50,000 bases of DNA from Cristatella mucedo (GCA_009760855.2 WPIO01000128.1:265001-315000); one strand, 5' to 3'. Positions 34,683 through 44,853 are shown, numbered from the stretch's first letter. The notes: generated from the sequence alone by a model not told the origin. Made by a program: numbers and translations.

Positions 34683-37137
34683 CTCGTGGCTCGAGCTCGG
34701 AGCTGCCGTGAAGTCAGGCCCTTGTCTGACCAGCTTAGCCCCTATGATCAAGACGAAGTATGCACCCACGATGGTGCTGGGTGCTGAGTGTGGTGGCTGT
34801 CTCACACAAGCAGCAGGCTCTCCCTTTTATATCGCTACGGGAATGTTAACGACTCATATGTCGCATTCGTCTGATCCGTCGTCATATTTTATTTGATCGC
34901 CTGCTTCGAAGTGAGCTAAAAAAGGCTCCTGACGACTTGGCCCAATACCGAGACTCTGACTTTGACATTCAATTCAGTTTTTACAGCTGTCTACTGGAGC
35001 TCTAGGCAATCTGGGATAGAGTCTGAGTTGGAATCAAAGTTATTCTATGGACGGCTTTGCCTGGCCATTGTTGTGACTCACTCGCCAGAGTCAATAGCAA
35101 TTTCCGGCAGCCAAGTGCCACCATCAGTTGTAATGGATGGTGTTAATGGCTCCATTTATTAAAATCGCTAGCAGTAGTTCTTGTGGCTTGCAGCTTTAAG
35201 GTCATTTCTGGCAAGCAACAAGACAAAGGGCAACATCTGTCTGTGATGTAACTGTGATGGGTCTGACCGGTGCAAACGTGCTGACTTGGCCGATGAGCAA
35301 GAAATAATTTTGGTTTCTGCCCGAAAGTAATGAATGGGCCCATACCTTAAGATGTAACTTCCATATCCATAGCATAAAGAAGGCGATCGAGAGTGATTCG
35401 ATGGAGATCGAGAGTTACAGGCAGCCATAATCAGCAAGCATGGCGTATAATGGCATAGCGCACAAGAACTCTCGTGCGGTGCCCAGAGCACTACTGAAAT
35501 GTCGACAGTCGAAAAGCCTCGGGCTGCATAACTGCTGCCTGGCCCCAAAGCCCGGAGCAAAAGTGAACTGCCCACTACACGGGTTAAGCTTTGTACAGCC
35601 TAAGAATCGATTATGATACAGACGATCCAGGTCGCTATAACTCAGAAACCTTGAATAATACAATCTCACCGATCCGGCAAGCCCGTTTCCAAAGGACTGC
35701 ATCGAGAAGTCTCGACTTGTCGATTTCCTCTCCGGTCAGCAGCAGAATCCAATTGGAATCCATAGGGGACAATGCTTTGAGGTGACCAGGCTTCCCAGGC
35801 TTCCTTTGTTGTCGTTCGCTATCGCCTGCACGATGCCGATGTCGCAGCTAGTCCTGCCGGTGCAGGCATCCCGAGTCGATGCGAAGTGCCACTTGCACAG
35901 CTGTTCCAGCTTACTCGTGGTTATTTTTACTTTTTACTATCTCCATGACTTGCCATGCTTGCCGGCCACATGCCAGCAGCGACTTCCAGTTACTGCCGGT
36001 CTGCTGTCCCAGTTTCAACCAGCTTGCCTCCTCGGTCTGGCCCGTGCAGTCGTGGGTGGCTTGAAAAGGATCACCTGGCATCCCGACCTACCGTAAATTT
36101 TGTCCTGTGACGTCAGAGAATGCTGCTGCCCTGGCGACTAACACTCTTTTTATCCTTTCTGCTGATTCTTCGTCTGCCTCCTCGCTGCCGAAGCTGCTGC
36201 TGCTGCCGCTGCCGCCGCCGCCACTGATGCTGCCCCTTCTCCTTATGGCAGCGATGACTTGACCCACTTCTGGCCCTTGGGTTTTCACCGGGACCAAGCT
36301 GTCTCGTTTTCGGGCTGTCTCCCAGCGATGCCCGGCCTCACTATCGATGTGTGGCCCCGGCTCACACCGAGGGCTGGCTTCCGGTTAAAATCGGCAATCC
36401 AAGCAACTGTCGGTTGCTTGCAAAACTATCGAGGGTGGGGGAGAAGTCGCAAGTTCCAGCACTGCCCACTGCTGCCAAGTCACATAGAGCTGATGCAAGT
36501 GCTGCAGCTTTGACGGCTGTCAGGGTGGACTTGACCAAGTTTCTGAGCTGGCCACAAGTGCATGCGTGATAGCAGAAACTTCAGTTTCGTTCCGCGAATG
36601 TTTGTCTCAATAAGTATTGTTCAAGGACGGCGTTAATTGCATGTTATTCCGTGTGCCCACCAAGCCTGAAATGCAGCTTTCCGAATATTGGAAGGTTTCA
36701 GGTAACAAAAGATGGTCTCAGCACCTGTTAAGCTTTCTGCCAATGGCCTGGTGGCTTCGTGTCACGTTGCATTTCTAAGACCAAATGCAGTAGATAAAGT
36801 TTGAAAGAGAAAGAGAGAGAGAGAATTTTCACATGTAGCCGGCAGCCAGCCAGAGTATGCTTAGGTAGGTAGGTGTAGAGGATTATGAGAGTGGTATATG
36901 CATGGCTTACTTTGGAGACTAAAAAGCCATGTCAGTTATACCTCTTTAGATTTCTTGAGCCGACTATAGAGTTATTCCATCAGTCATTCTCGCATGCAAG
37001 AATGCACGTCTGCTTGCATGACCGCAAAGCTTCGTCTACCCGGACTGCCCTGTGTGCTCACGCTCTCAGTGCCAATTGGCTCCTCATTCCGGCAGTCCAT
37101 AGGCTCTGCTGCCCGTCCAGGAGCTCTCCCTGTCTTC

Positions 37138-37436
37138 CCCTCTGTCTGTCTGTCTGTCTGTCTGTCTTCCCCCTGTCTCTCTGTCTCTGTCTCTCTCTCT
37201 CTGTCTCTCTCTGTCTCTCTCTCTCTGTCTCTCTCTGCCTCTCTCTCTCTCTCTGTCTCTCCCTTTCTCTGTCTCTCTTTCTATCTATCTCTCTCTCCCT
37301 CTCTCTGTCTCTCTTTCTCTCTGTCTCTCTCCTCCTCTCTGTCTCTCTTTCCCTCTCTGTCTCTCTTTCCCTCTCTGTCTCTCTTTCCGTCTCTGTCTCC
37401 CTTTCCCTCTCTGTCTCTTTCTGTCTTGTCTCCCCC

Positions 37437-37522
<86 letters not shown>

Positions 37523-37623
37523 CCCTCTCTCTCTGTGTCCCTCTCTCTCTGTGTCCCTCTCTCTCTCTTTCCCTCTCTATTTTTCCCTCTCTGTCTCTTT
37601 TTTTCTCTCTGTCTCTCTCTCTT

Positions 37624-37670
<47 letters not shown>

Positions 37671-37676
37671 CGCCTC
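37138..37676. repeat. Giant (CT)n / CTGT pyrimidine tract before exon 2
   Basis: About 540 bp of almost pure pyrimidine on the coding strand. CTGT repeats come first, then CT with GT and TTTC interruptions, then pure CT. It ends about 17 nt before the exon 2 acceptor, so it acts as, or overlaps, an extreme polypyrimidine tract. Long Ser/Leu frames in it are artefacts. Confidence 0.97.
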
Positions 37677-37693
37677 TCTGTATCGTTTTACAG

Positions 37694-37795
37694 AAGGGAC
37701 GCACGGCATTGCACTATGCAGCTCTTAGCGGCTACGCAGAGGTGGTTCGCTTGCTTCTGGACAGTGGCATCTGCAACGTGGACGCAGTCGACGGG
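37694..37795 (+). CDS. ANKRD6: ANKRD6-like exon 2: ankyrin repeat 2
   Basis: This exon is 34 residues and starts KGRTALHYAALSGYAEVV. It continues with RLLLDSG and ends NVDAVDG. The G-x-TALHxAA turn-helix signature and the VRLLLDSG second helix are canonical ankyrin. The acceptor is TTTTACAG|AAG and lies about 20 nt after a pyrimidine tract of over 500 bp. The donor is GGG|GTGAGT, a strong site. The phase-0 join to exon 1 gives LLPDK-KGRTALH, the spacing expected between repeats 1 and 2. It corresponds to the GRTPLHLAA repeat of vertebrate ANKRD6. Confidence 0.92.
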
Positions 37796-37957
37796 GTGAG
37801 TGCTTTTTTTCTGCTCTCGCTGCATCTCGTCAGCATGCTTTCTCGACACGTCTTGGCAGCATTCCAATGCTTTCCTATTTTCTGCTTAGCTGCTTTGCTC
37901 ACTGTCAACAGCAAACATTGGCATCGAGTGCTAAGTAAATAAATAAATAAGTCCTAG

Positions 37958-38115
37958 CTGATTAAACAGCCTTTTTTGTATAGCGACAGAAGAGCCTGTA
38001 CGGCTATCACCACCGCTTGCAGTGGCGATAAAGAATCTCCCACTGCAGGAATCGAACCCACGACCTCGGGACCGAGGTCGTGAAAGCAAACGCCTTACCT
38101 AGTGCATGCCATCTC
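37958..38115 (-). mobile_element. SINE family A copy in intron 2
   Basis: The best-preserved member. On the minus strand it has A-box-like CACTAGGTAAGGCG, an anticodon-arm-like inverted repeat cacgacctcggtcccgaggt, a perfect B box GGTTCGATTCC, body CACTGCAAGCGGTGGTGAT and tail GGCTGTTTAATCAGCTAGGA. Confidence 0.85.
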
Positions 38116-38407
38116 TAGCAGCCCCAGGGCACGAAGCAGTTACAGCTACTGCAAAGATGCAGCTACTCGCTCTGCTGCACTGATCCACTGTGGATCCACC
38201 ATGGAGCTACTACCGACGCGTCTTCGGCTAAGCCCCATGTGTATGTGCGAACAGACTAACAGCGTGTCTTCGTCATAGTGCCATAGCAGACACGTTGCAC
38301 TCCATTCCGAGCCCGACACTATGGAATTGAGTTAGATTGGTACTAGTTTATATCATGTCTGATTGAAAAAAGATCCCATGGCCTGATAGTGACACAATGC
38401 CTTAATA

Positions 38408-38580
38408 AGAAAAGATTGACTGATTCGACAGCCTCATTTGTATAGATTCAGAAGAATTGTAATGGCTATCACAATCATATGCAGTGGGAAATAAAGAATC
38501 ACCGGCAGCAGGACTCGAACCCCCGACGACCTGTGTTTGAAGAGTGACCACCTTACTCCTGGGCTAAGACCCAGGGGTAC
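38408..38580 (-). mobile_element. SINE family A copy in intron 2
   Basis: On the minus strand: head TTAGCCCAGGAGTAAGGTGG, B box GGGTTCGAGTCC, body remnant ccactgcatatgattgtgat, tail gaggctgtcgaatcagtcaa. It lies about 300 bp from another copy in the same orientation. Confidence 0.75.
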
Positions 38581-38684
38581 CTTGTAGTATTAATCAAAGA
38601 ACTCGTACCTAATAACTACCTACAGTACAAAAGCAATGCCCAGTAAATCGAGCCAGACGAGGTCTGTGAATCGTTTTGGATTGT

Positions 38685-38958
38685 GTGTGCAATGTAATGT
38701 ATCTCCTTCTGCAATTTCACAAAGACGATGTGGGTGTTACGCAGGAGAGCTTTGTATCTGCGAACTCACAGCCTAAGCAGCTTTCGGTACGAATTCGGTA
38801 GCCAACAGACTTCTTCTCACGCAACAGAGAGAAAGTGGGAAGCATAGCAGAGTCAGTAGAGCAGTTGAGGTGCAGTGAGTAGCATGGAAGTTGCAGCTCA
38901 GGACTGCTGAAAGGATGAGCCATAGTCGGCAGCAGGAGAGTAGTTGTCGTTGCGGAAG

Positions 38959-38960
<2 letters not shown>
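38685..38960 (-). mobile_element. D-family dispersed repeat in intron 2
   Basis: It has the complete set of family blocks on the minus strand: gcaacttccatgctactcac, acctcaactgctctactgac, ccgaattcgtaccgaaagct, tctcctgcgtaacacccaca and the acattacattgc tail. It abuts a GT microsatellite. Confidence 0.75.
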
Positions 38961-39054
<94 letters not shown>

Positions 39055-39066
39055 ATGCCTGTGTGT
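38960..39066. repeat. (GT)n microsatellite in intron 2
   Basis: About 45 GT units, then GTGTATGCCTGTG. Confidence 0.97.
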
Positions 39067-39114
39067 GTCGCCGACGGATTTTAGCCGTATTTAGCCTTAG
39101 CCTTATCTTAGCCT

Positions 39115-39270
39115 CTTAGGATCCTAGAAGGGTGCTTGTGCTTCATGACCCAGACCGTGGGTTCGAGTCGTGCAGTGAGCGATTCTTTATCGGCCAATGC
39201 AAGTGGCGGCGATTGTCGTACGTAAAGGTTCTTCTGCTGCTACGTAAATGAGGCTAAGAATGAATCAGCT
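39115..39270 (+). mobile_element. SINE family A copy in intron 2
   Basis: B box GTGGGTTCGAGTCGTGC, body caatgcaagtggcggcgatt, and tail aatgaggctaagaatgaatc ending in agctaagc. The orientation is opposite to the two copies before it. Confidence 0.75.
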
Positions 39271-39669
39271 AAGCTTTTTTTCCTTTACCCGTGTACCGCC
39301 ACATCAGAAAACAACGCTCATTAGATTCGCTTTAAAGGACACGCGAGCACATCAAAACTGCCATGGTGCCTTCTCCTGTACGTGCGCTTCGATGCTCCGT
39401 CGTCTCTCTCTCTCTCGTCTCTCTCTCGTCTCTCGCCATCCCTCTGCTGTTATCTAGGCAGGGCTGAAACTGAAATGCTTGCTGACCGAATCGCCTTTTT
39501 AAAATACGGGGAGGGGGACAGATTAGTATCGCGGGAACTTCTGTTATCACTCCTTTTTCACAGCGAAACCAACCACCTGCTCACCGTTTCCATCTTGTCT
39601 GTGCTGGATTCGAGCGCCTGGTGTTGCGACTAAAGCGCCGGATGCTGCCCACTGGCTTTTACTTTACAG

Positions 39670-39777
39670 AGTGGCTATAGCGCACTGCACAAAGCTGCTG
39701 GCAATGGCCACTTGGACATCATTGAGCTCCTGATTGAGCGTGGAAAAGCTGAAATAGACCTTCAAGATGCCAGCAAT
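39670..39777 (+). CDS. ANKRD6: ANKRD6-like exon 3: ankyrin repeat 3
   Basis: This exon is 36 residues and starts SGYSALHKAAGNGHLDIIE, with second helix LLIERG. It ends KAEIDLQDASN. It is three residues longer than the standard 33. The extra residues sit in the loop region around RGKAEIDLQDASN, which leads into the next repeat. The acceptor is CTTTACAG|AGT and the donor is AAT|GTAAGT, a near-perfect U1 match. Both junctions are phase 0. In vertebrate ANKRD6 this position holds a repeat beginning TALHRA and ending DRQDK, so the Q-D near the end is also shared. Confidence 0.92.
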
Positions 39778-40714
39778 GTAAGTGCCTGCTTAATGCATCC
39801 TCTGCATTTTCATCCGGCGCCAGCTGAGTTCGTCTGCTCGTTCGAAACTTGCCTTTGGAATATTCTAGATGGAATTCCAAGAAAATATTTATAAAAGTTT
39901 TCTGACAATCGAATATTTCTCTACGACATTTCTTATTATTATCGTTAAGCGTGTTAGAAATGGTATCGAAAGCTCTGACTACTTCCACATAAAAGAAAAA
40001 ATGACTATGCAAACAATTTTTAACTCTGATATAAAAAGAAAGCAGCATTCTACAAATAACAATTTTACAAATCTCTACATCATATGCGTCTTGCATTCTA
40101 ACTTTCTGAACCTTGGTAGATAGAGGTATATACGCGAAACTTGTTTAAATGCATTTTTGTGACTTTTATGCAGCTCTGTTCTTAGTGTAGCTTGATGCCT
40201 TGTACATTCCATAACTCGGCTTGTGCTTGACTTATCAGAGTAAAATTTGAAATTCGAGTTCACCTCTGTTTGTACTACATTATACTGCACTGCTTTTGAT
40301 TTCGGTTGGATACATTTTGCTGCATGTCCTTGATGGCAGACACTAAAACTCCGTGGCGTTTGATGACGTGTGGATGAAAAAGGTATCCAACCGATGAATA
40401 ACAAAACAAGTCAGCGATCAATTGGGATCTCTTAGGGAAGACCGTCTTAAAAGAGTTGCACCCCGTTTTCAGCCGTCGACAAATTTTTCAGCCAATACTT
40501 GTGTTCAAATTCGACTGACAAATGCGTTGCTGTGTGCAGGCTTTGTATTTAATCTCCGAAGCCTCTGTAGGTAGCAGCACTTGGTTGTCTTTCACGTTTC
40601 CTTGCTGCTACGCTTTTCTTTTTTCTTGACTCGCTTTTCTTGTTTTTTAAGCTTTCAATGCAGCTCCTGCAGCTCAAAACTGTCACTTGTGATGATTATT
40701 GCTCACGGACATAA

Positions 40715-40855
40715 GTTTTGCTTGGTCATCACGACCCAGATCGTGGGTGTGAGTCCTGCAGCAGGCAATGCTCGATTGCCCGCGGCAAGTGGGAATGATA
40801 GTTATTGCGGTTCTTCGGGTTCTTTGTAAATGAGTGTGGCGAATCAGCTAGCACA
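40715..40855 (+). mobile_element. SINE family A copy in intron 3
   Basis: Head gcttggtcatcacgaccca, B box GTGGGTGTGAGTCCTGC, body cgcggcaagtgggaatgata, tail atgagtgtggcgaatcagct. Confidence 0.7.
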
Positions 40856-40975
40856 CGTGTGATGCGTACATGCACGGTTGCGTACACTGGCTGATCTATC
40901 CGTGCACATTGGGCAGTGCCATAGTATTTAACTTAGTGTGGGCCATACCTATATACACTATGTTAAAAAAGGGTT

Positions 40976-41145
40976 AGCTGATTTAAAAACATCATTTATT
41001 TAAATAGCAGCAGAAGAGCCTTAGAAGCCTTCACCGCGGCTTACGGTGAACAATAAAGAAACACCCAGAGCAGGACTCAAACCCACGACTTGGGTCGTGA
41101 AGATCAAGCAGCAGGCACCCAAGGGATGTGACCCAGGGGCACCAC
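40976..41145 (-). mobile_element. SINE family A copy in intron 3
   Basis: On the minus strand: B box GTGGGTTTGAGTCCTGCTC, body caccgtaagccgcggtgaag, and the agctaa terminus next to 40976. It forms an inverted pair with the copy 120 bp to the left. Confidence 0.7.
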
Positions 41146-41282
41146 CTGACAGAAGCCGAATGGAATCCATTTCAGGTTCCAGTCAGATACATACTAAAAA
41201 TACTTCTGATTTAAGAGTGTAAAAGTTTTCTAGCACCAAATTATGAGTTAAATGTGTGTGCTGCTGATTATGTGCATTGGTG

Positions 41283-41400
41283 TGATAATAATATTAAGAA
41301 TAATAATAATAATACTGCATTTGATATAGCGCCCTCAGAGAACTCAATATATGTCTAGGCACTTTAAATTTGCTGCAAAAATGCGCGATTGAATGGTGCT
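41283..41400 (-). mobile_element. C-family dispersed repeat in intron 3
   Basis: On the minus strand: ttgcagcaaatttaaagtgc, cctagacatatattgagttc, tctgagggcgctatatcaaa, then an ATT repeat. It also shares the sequence to the left of the body (gcgattgaatggtgct) with the 17355 copy. Confidence 0.7.
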
Positions 41401-41627
41401 AACATGCCCGAAATGCCCAGTCGTGTGCCCGCGGTTTTGTATTGTTGCATCTGTTTGTTTTGTATTGCTATTCCACCACTTACATTGTCTTCAATGGACA
41501 GTACCGGTCTAGCTTTGTCTCTTGCAAAGTATCTTATAGAGTCGTATTCAAAAGACTGCTGTGATGTGCTGCTGAATACCTTTAGTGATGGCCTGACTGG
41601 CTGGCTGGCTGCTGTTTGCTGCCCTAG

Positions 41628-41723
41628 GGTAACACGGCTCTGCACGAGGCTGCGTGGAATGGCTACTGCAAGACGGTGCAGCTGCTGCTTGAAAACAGTT
41701 CGAATGCCTATGCAGCAAACAAG
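41628..41723 (+). CDS. ANKRD6: ANKRD6-like exon 4: ankyrin repeat 4
   Basis: This exon is 32 residues and starts GNTALHEAAWNGYCKTVQ. It continues LLLENSS and ends NAYAANK. The GNTALHEA-W-G signature is one of the most diagnostic parts of ANKRD6/Diversin as I recall it, because most ankyrin repeats lack the Trp at that place. The acceptor is GCCCTAG|GGT, using TAG rather than CAG. The donor is AAG|GTATGC. The phase-0 join to exon 3 gives DASN-GNTALHEA. A longer open frame runs over this exon in a different frame and is not the coding one. Confidence 0.92.
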
Positions 41724-41865
41724 GTATGCTTGCTATTCACTGCAGCGAATCACAGCTCACGACAATCTAGGAAGTCGGCGTTCACTCAACTCTTTCAACG
41801 TTGATTTATCTTGCACTCTATTCCCTAACTTGGCTTCTCTCACAGCCCATACTATACTTCTCTCC

Positions 41866-41906
41866 TGCCCTGCCCTGCCTTGCCTTGCCCTGCCCTGCCA
41901 TGCAAT
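41866..41906. repeat. CCTGC pentanucleotide repeat in intron 4
   Basis: About eight CCTGC/CCTTGC units. Confidence 0.85.
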
Positions 41907-42187
41907 CCTTATTAATTCAAATGAGATTTTTTGTCACGTGATTAGATGGCGGCCCTCCGACCTTGGCTAGCGAATCAGAGCACAGCGTTCCTGCTGCTAG
42001 GCGCGAGACAAGACTCTAGCCAATCGGAGTGCAGCGTTCCTGAGTGCAGACAGCAGGAGTTCGTGTTCGAGTTAGCGTCTTACGTGAACTAAGAATTATA
42101 CTTTGCTGAGTATGTTTGTATAACTTATCAATTAAAGCGAGAAAGTCTATCACACGGCTCGGAAGTCTTGCCCTGCCCTCTACCACG

Positions 42188-42245
42188 CACCATGCACAGG
42201 TACACAGGTACACAGGTACGTGCACAGGTACACTGGTACATGCAG
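42188..42245. repeat. ACACAGGT-type short tandem repeat in intron 4
   Basis: Repeated cacaggta units with small changes. Confidence 0.75.
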
Positions 42246-42607
42246 GCAGAGGACAGGACGAGAGCTAGCTTACTTTCTCGTCTGTGCAATTTGCCACGTG
42301 GCAGGCTTTGCTGGGTGAGTGGACTAAGTTTGCCTCCTCGTTATTGTGGAGTCTTGATCTTGTATGACTAACACGGCGCACGGTGGACAGCTGTTTGACT
42401 GCAGCTCGGTCTGCTGGCACCTGTGGCGCCCCCTGGCGATCTAGTGCATGACGCTCCGACTGCCTCGGTCTACACCGTGCATGCACTTGCCTACACCCAT
42501 TCGCCTCTGCGCCATCAAGTGTACGATGATGTCTCACTCAATGCCTCGCGCTGCTGCTGCTGCTCGCTCGCGGTGCATGCACGGTCAGCCTGTGGATTCC
42601 CTTGCAG

Positions 42608-42706
42608 GCCGGCTGCACTGCCCTTCACTTGGCCGCACAGAACGGTCACAATCAGACGACCCGAACGCTGCTGCACGCAGGTTGCAGCCCGGATGTGAAG
42701 AACAAC
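42608..42706 (+). CDS. ANKRD6: ANKRD6-like exon 5: ankyrin repeat 5
   Basis: This exon is exactly 33 residues (99 bp), the standard ankyrin unit. It starts AGCTALHLAAQNGHNQTT and continues RTLLHAG, then SPDVKNN. The vertebrate counterpart also has TALHLA, a Ser/Thr-Arg pair before the second helix, LLLAG, and a closing LKNN. The acceptor is CTTGCAG|GCC and the donor is AAC|GTGAGT. The following 532-bp intron has no stop in the frame of this exon until just past the next acceptor, so an intron-retained product is conceivable. The conserved exon 6 match shows that splicing is the main use. Confidence 0.92.
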
Positions 42707-43024
42707 GTGAGTTCCACTCTCGCCCTCCCCCCTGCTGCACGAATGCTGGCAGCTCGCAATCCAGTTTCTCGTAGCAGCGCGAGCAGCTTGAACTCGTGCA
42801 GCCGCTGCGGCCGCGGCGCAAAAGCGCTCGTCCAGTGGCAGCTCTCAAACAAAACGGTCGCCGACTGCTTCGGAATGGCCCCGGCTCAGGCCGAGCGAGC
42901 GGCGAGTTGGCAGCAGCGCTCGCTGCCTCCTGGCTGCTGGTCTCAGGGCAGAGTCGCAGTGAAGCTCAGCACGCAGCTTGGAGTCGGTGGCGATGCTGCG
43001 CGCAGGCGCACTGTCAAGCAAGAA

Positions 43025-43052
43025 GCGTCTGCTTCAGCAGCGAAGCAGACGC
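43025..43052. repeat. 11-bp stem inverted repeat in intron 5
   Basis: gcgtctgcttc and gaagcagacgc are exact reverse complements around agcagc. Confidence 0.92.
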
Positions 43053-43238
43053 AGGGGACGGAAGTCTCTGCTGCCCTACCTGACAGCGCTGCTGCTTCGG
43101 CGGCAGCGGTGGAGGAAGACATTAGTCGATGCGTGCCGGCGCACACTGGCTCATTGTGGATGCATAATGCCTGGCTTTGGAGTTGTTTGGTGACGGCATT
43201 CCAATCGAACCTTTTCGCATGTTTTTTTCACCTCGCAG

Positions 43239-43337
43239 TATGGTGACACTCCTTTGCATACGGCTACCAGATACGGGCATGCAGGTGTGACCAGGATTCT
43301 CATCCGTGGCAAGTGCGTGATATCCGAGCAGAACAAC
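43239..43337 (+). CDS. ANKRD6: ANKRD6-like exon 6: ankyrin repeat 6
   Basis: This exon is 33 residues and starts YGDTPLHTATRYGHAGVT. It continues RILIRGK and ends CVISEQNN. It shares GDT-LH-A-RY-H and a Cys at the start of the finger region with vertebrate ANKRD6 repeat 6. The acceptor is CACCTCGCAG|TAT after a T-run, and the donor is AAC|GTAAGC. The downstream intron is the longest (4636 bp). It starts with a set of palindromes and a (CTG)18 tract within 260 bp of the donor. Confidence 0.92.
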
Positions 43338-43406
43338 GTAAGCGCTGCCGCCTGCAGCTGTACCCTGTGGCAGGTACCCGACACCTTCGCTTGCACTTGC
43401 TGCACT

Positions 43407-43485
43407 TGCTGCACTTGCTGCAGCAAGTGCAGCACTTGCTGCAGCAGGCAGGCCGGCGCATGCCCGCCGGCCGGCCTGCTGCAGC
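43407..43485. repeat. Two adjacent palindromes in intron 6
   Basis: A perfect 28-bp palindrome at 43407-43434 is followed by an inverted repeat with 21-bp arms (43438-43458 and 43465-43485, one mismatch) and a 6-nt loop, catgcc. Both lie within 150 bp of the exon 6 donor. Confidence 0.93.
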
Positions 43486-43537
43486 ACTGCATTCCTGGCC
43501 CATTCAGCCTGCCTGGCCGGGTGGCCCAGCATGCCCA

Positions 43538-43538
<1 letters not shown>

Positions 43539-43592
<54 letters not shown>
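43539..43592. repeat. (CTG)18 run in intron 6
   Basis: Eighteen uninterrupted CTG units on the coding strand, the same count as in intron 1. Confidence 0.97.
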
Positions 43593-43595
<3 letters not shown>

Positions 43596-43625
43596 AGAGC
43601 TCAGCCTCAGCTGTGCTCAGTGCTG

Positions 43626-43714
43626 CTCGGAGCACAGGTGCTCTGAGCTCTGAGAGCTCGGAGCTCTGAGAGCTCTCAGAGCTCTCAGAGCTCAGGTGCT
43701 CGGAGCTCGGAGCC
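43626..43714. repeat. GAGCTC palindrome cluster in intron 6
   Basis: Nested units of GAGCTC, GAGAGCTC and CAGAGCTCT make most of this 89-bp stretch self-complementary. Confidence 0.85.
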
Positions 43715-44088
43715 AACGCTTGACGAATCGATGTGATGCTCGAATACTTGTATCGCAGCAGCAGCAGCGAGCGACTTGTGCAGCACCGACGTACGTGCAG
43801 CCTACGTACGCCGGAAGTTGATGACATGGGGACAAAAAGAGACAAAAAGCACCTGAACCTTAGCATAATATATCCGCAGTGTAGATAAGTCTGTTTGACA
43901 GTAATGGAGGGTTACAGCCGTTCAACAGCGGCCATGATGCACACCAACTGGTGGTTGGTGGCCTATAGCTCAAATGTGCTCTCAAATGCCTAGGCCAACT
44001 CCGAACACTGAAGCTGAGTGTCTACCTCATGCCTCAGCTATTATTAGCCCTCGGCCATAAATTATCGCATTATTCGGTTCCTCACGAA

Positions 44089-44192
44089 TATATATATATA
44101 TATATATGCATATATGCATATATGCACATATATGCATATATATGCATATATATATATATATGCATATATATATATATATGCATATATATATA

Positions 44193-44280
<88 letters not shown>
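44089..44280. repeat. TA / TATGCATA / (TG)n compound microsatellite in intron 6
   Basis: About 100 bp of TATATGCATA units change into about 42 TG units. Family B SINE sequence follows it. Confidence 0.95.
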
Positions 44281-44283
<3 letters not shown>

Positions 44284-44297
44284 TTCACTTGTATATA

Positions 44298-44440
44298 TAA
44301 TTCATTTGTATTTCGCCCCAAGAGAACTTAATCTCGATTCAGGTGCTTCACATATGCCTCGGGGCTCGAGCCAGCAACCTCAGCCAGACCTTGGTAGGGG
44401 CGAGAGCACCTTAACCTCTGGACCAAACCAGCTCGGCACA
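44298..44440 (-). mobile_element. SINE family B copy in intron 6
   Basis: On the minus strand it has the same A-box region (ttggtccagaggttaaggtg), a B-box remnant ggctcgagccccgagg, and the tail gagattaagttctcttgggg. Confidence 0.8.
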
Positions 44441-44811
44441 ATTCACCAACCACGAATGACGATTATCGGTCATAATCTGGCTGACTTAGCTCGAACACCG
44501 CCGTTTCACTGCCTTTTTATATAGGGCCAGCCCTCGGCCGTAATAAAAAAAAACTAACAGCCAGTTATGGTAAGTGTCAGCGCTCTACTTTGCCACTTCC
44601 CTCGTTAGGGCTCAAACGAAATTGCCACCGAGGATTTTCCAGGCGCCTCCTTCGAATTCGTCGCTGCTGGTGTCTTGACTTGTCCTCGCCAACAGCCGTC
44701 CCTCTGCCGAGCGTCTGGACTCGGAAGCCAGCGTCTCCACGGTTTCCTCGGCTTGCCCTTCGTTCAGCATTGTCAGTTTGTTCGGCTTTAGCCTTCACCT
44801 TTGGCCCTTAA

Positions 44812-44853
44812 CCTTTCGCCTTTCGCCTTTCGCCTTTAGCCTTTCGCCTTTAG
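44812..44853. repeat. CCTTTCG heptamer repeat in intron 6
   Basis: Six exact-register units, four CCTTTCG and two CCTTTAG. Confidence 0.93.

Larger units (their letters stand above)
33810..37130. other. Intron 1 body, no recognised feature apart from listed repeats
   Basis: Besides the short tandem and CTG repeats listed separately, there is a short CTG/CCG stretch at 36185-36230 and a GA stretch at 36807-36825. No ankyrin-like or other exon is visible. Confidence 0.5.

Noticed and set aside
36885-37799. Long open frames rich in Ser and Leu over the CT tract
   Set aside because: They are translations of a dinucleotide repeat in intron 1. Only the last part, in one frame from 37694, is real coding sequence.
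37958-38115. tRNA gene
   Set aside because: B box and A-box-like parts are present, but there is no acceptor stem or proper cloverleaf, and the unit continues into a SINE body shared with other copies.
41389-41970. 193-codon plus-strand frame overlapping exon 4
   Set aside because: It reads exon 4 in the wrong frame. The ankyrin frame with flanking AG and GT sites is clearly the coding one.
42602-43246. 214-codon frame as a separate gene
   Set aside because: It is exon 5 plus the open intron 5. Exon 6 continues the ankyrin array only after splicing.
43890-44060. 5S rRNA-derived element
   Set aside because: A few words looked similar, but the internal control regions of 5S rRNA are not present.
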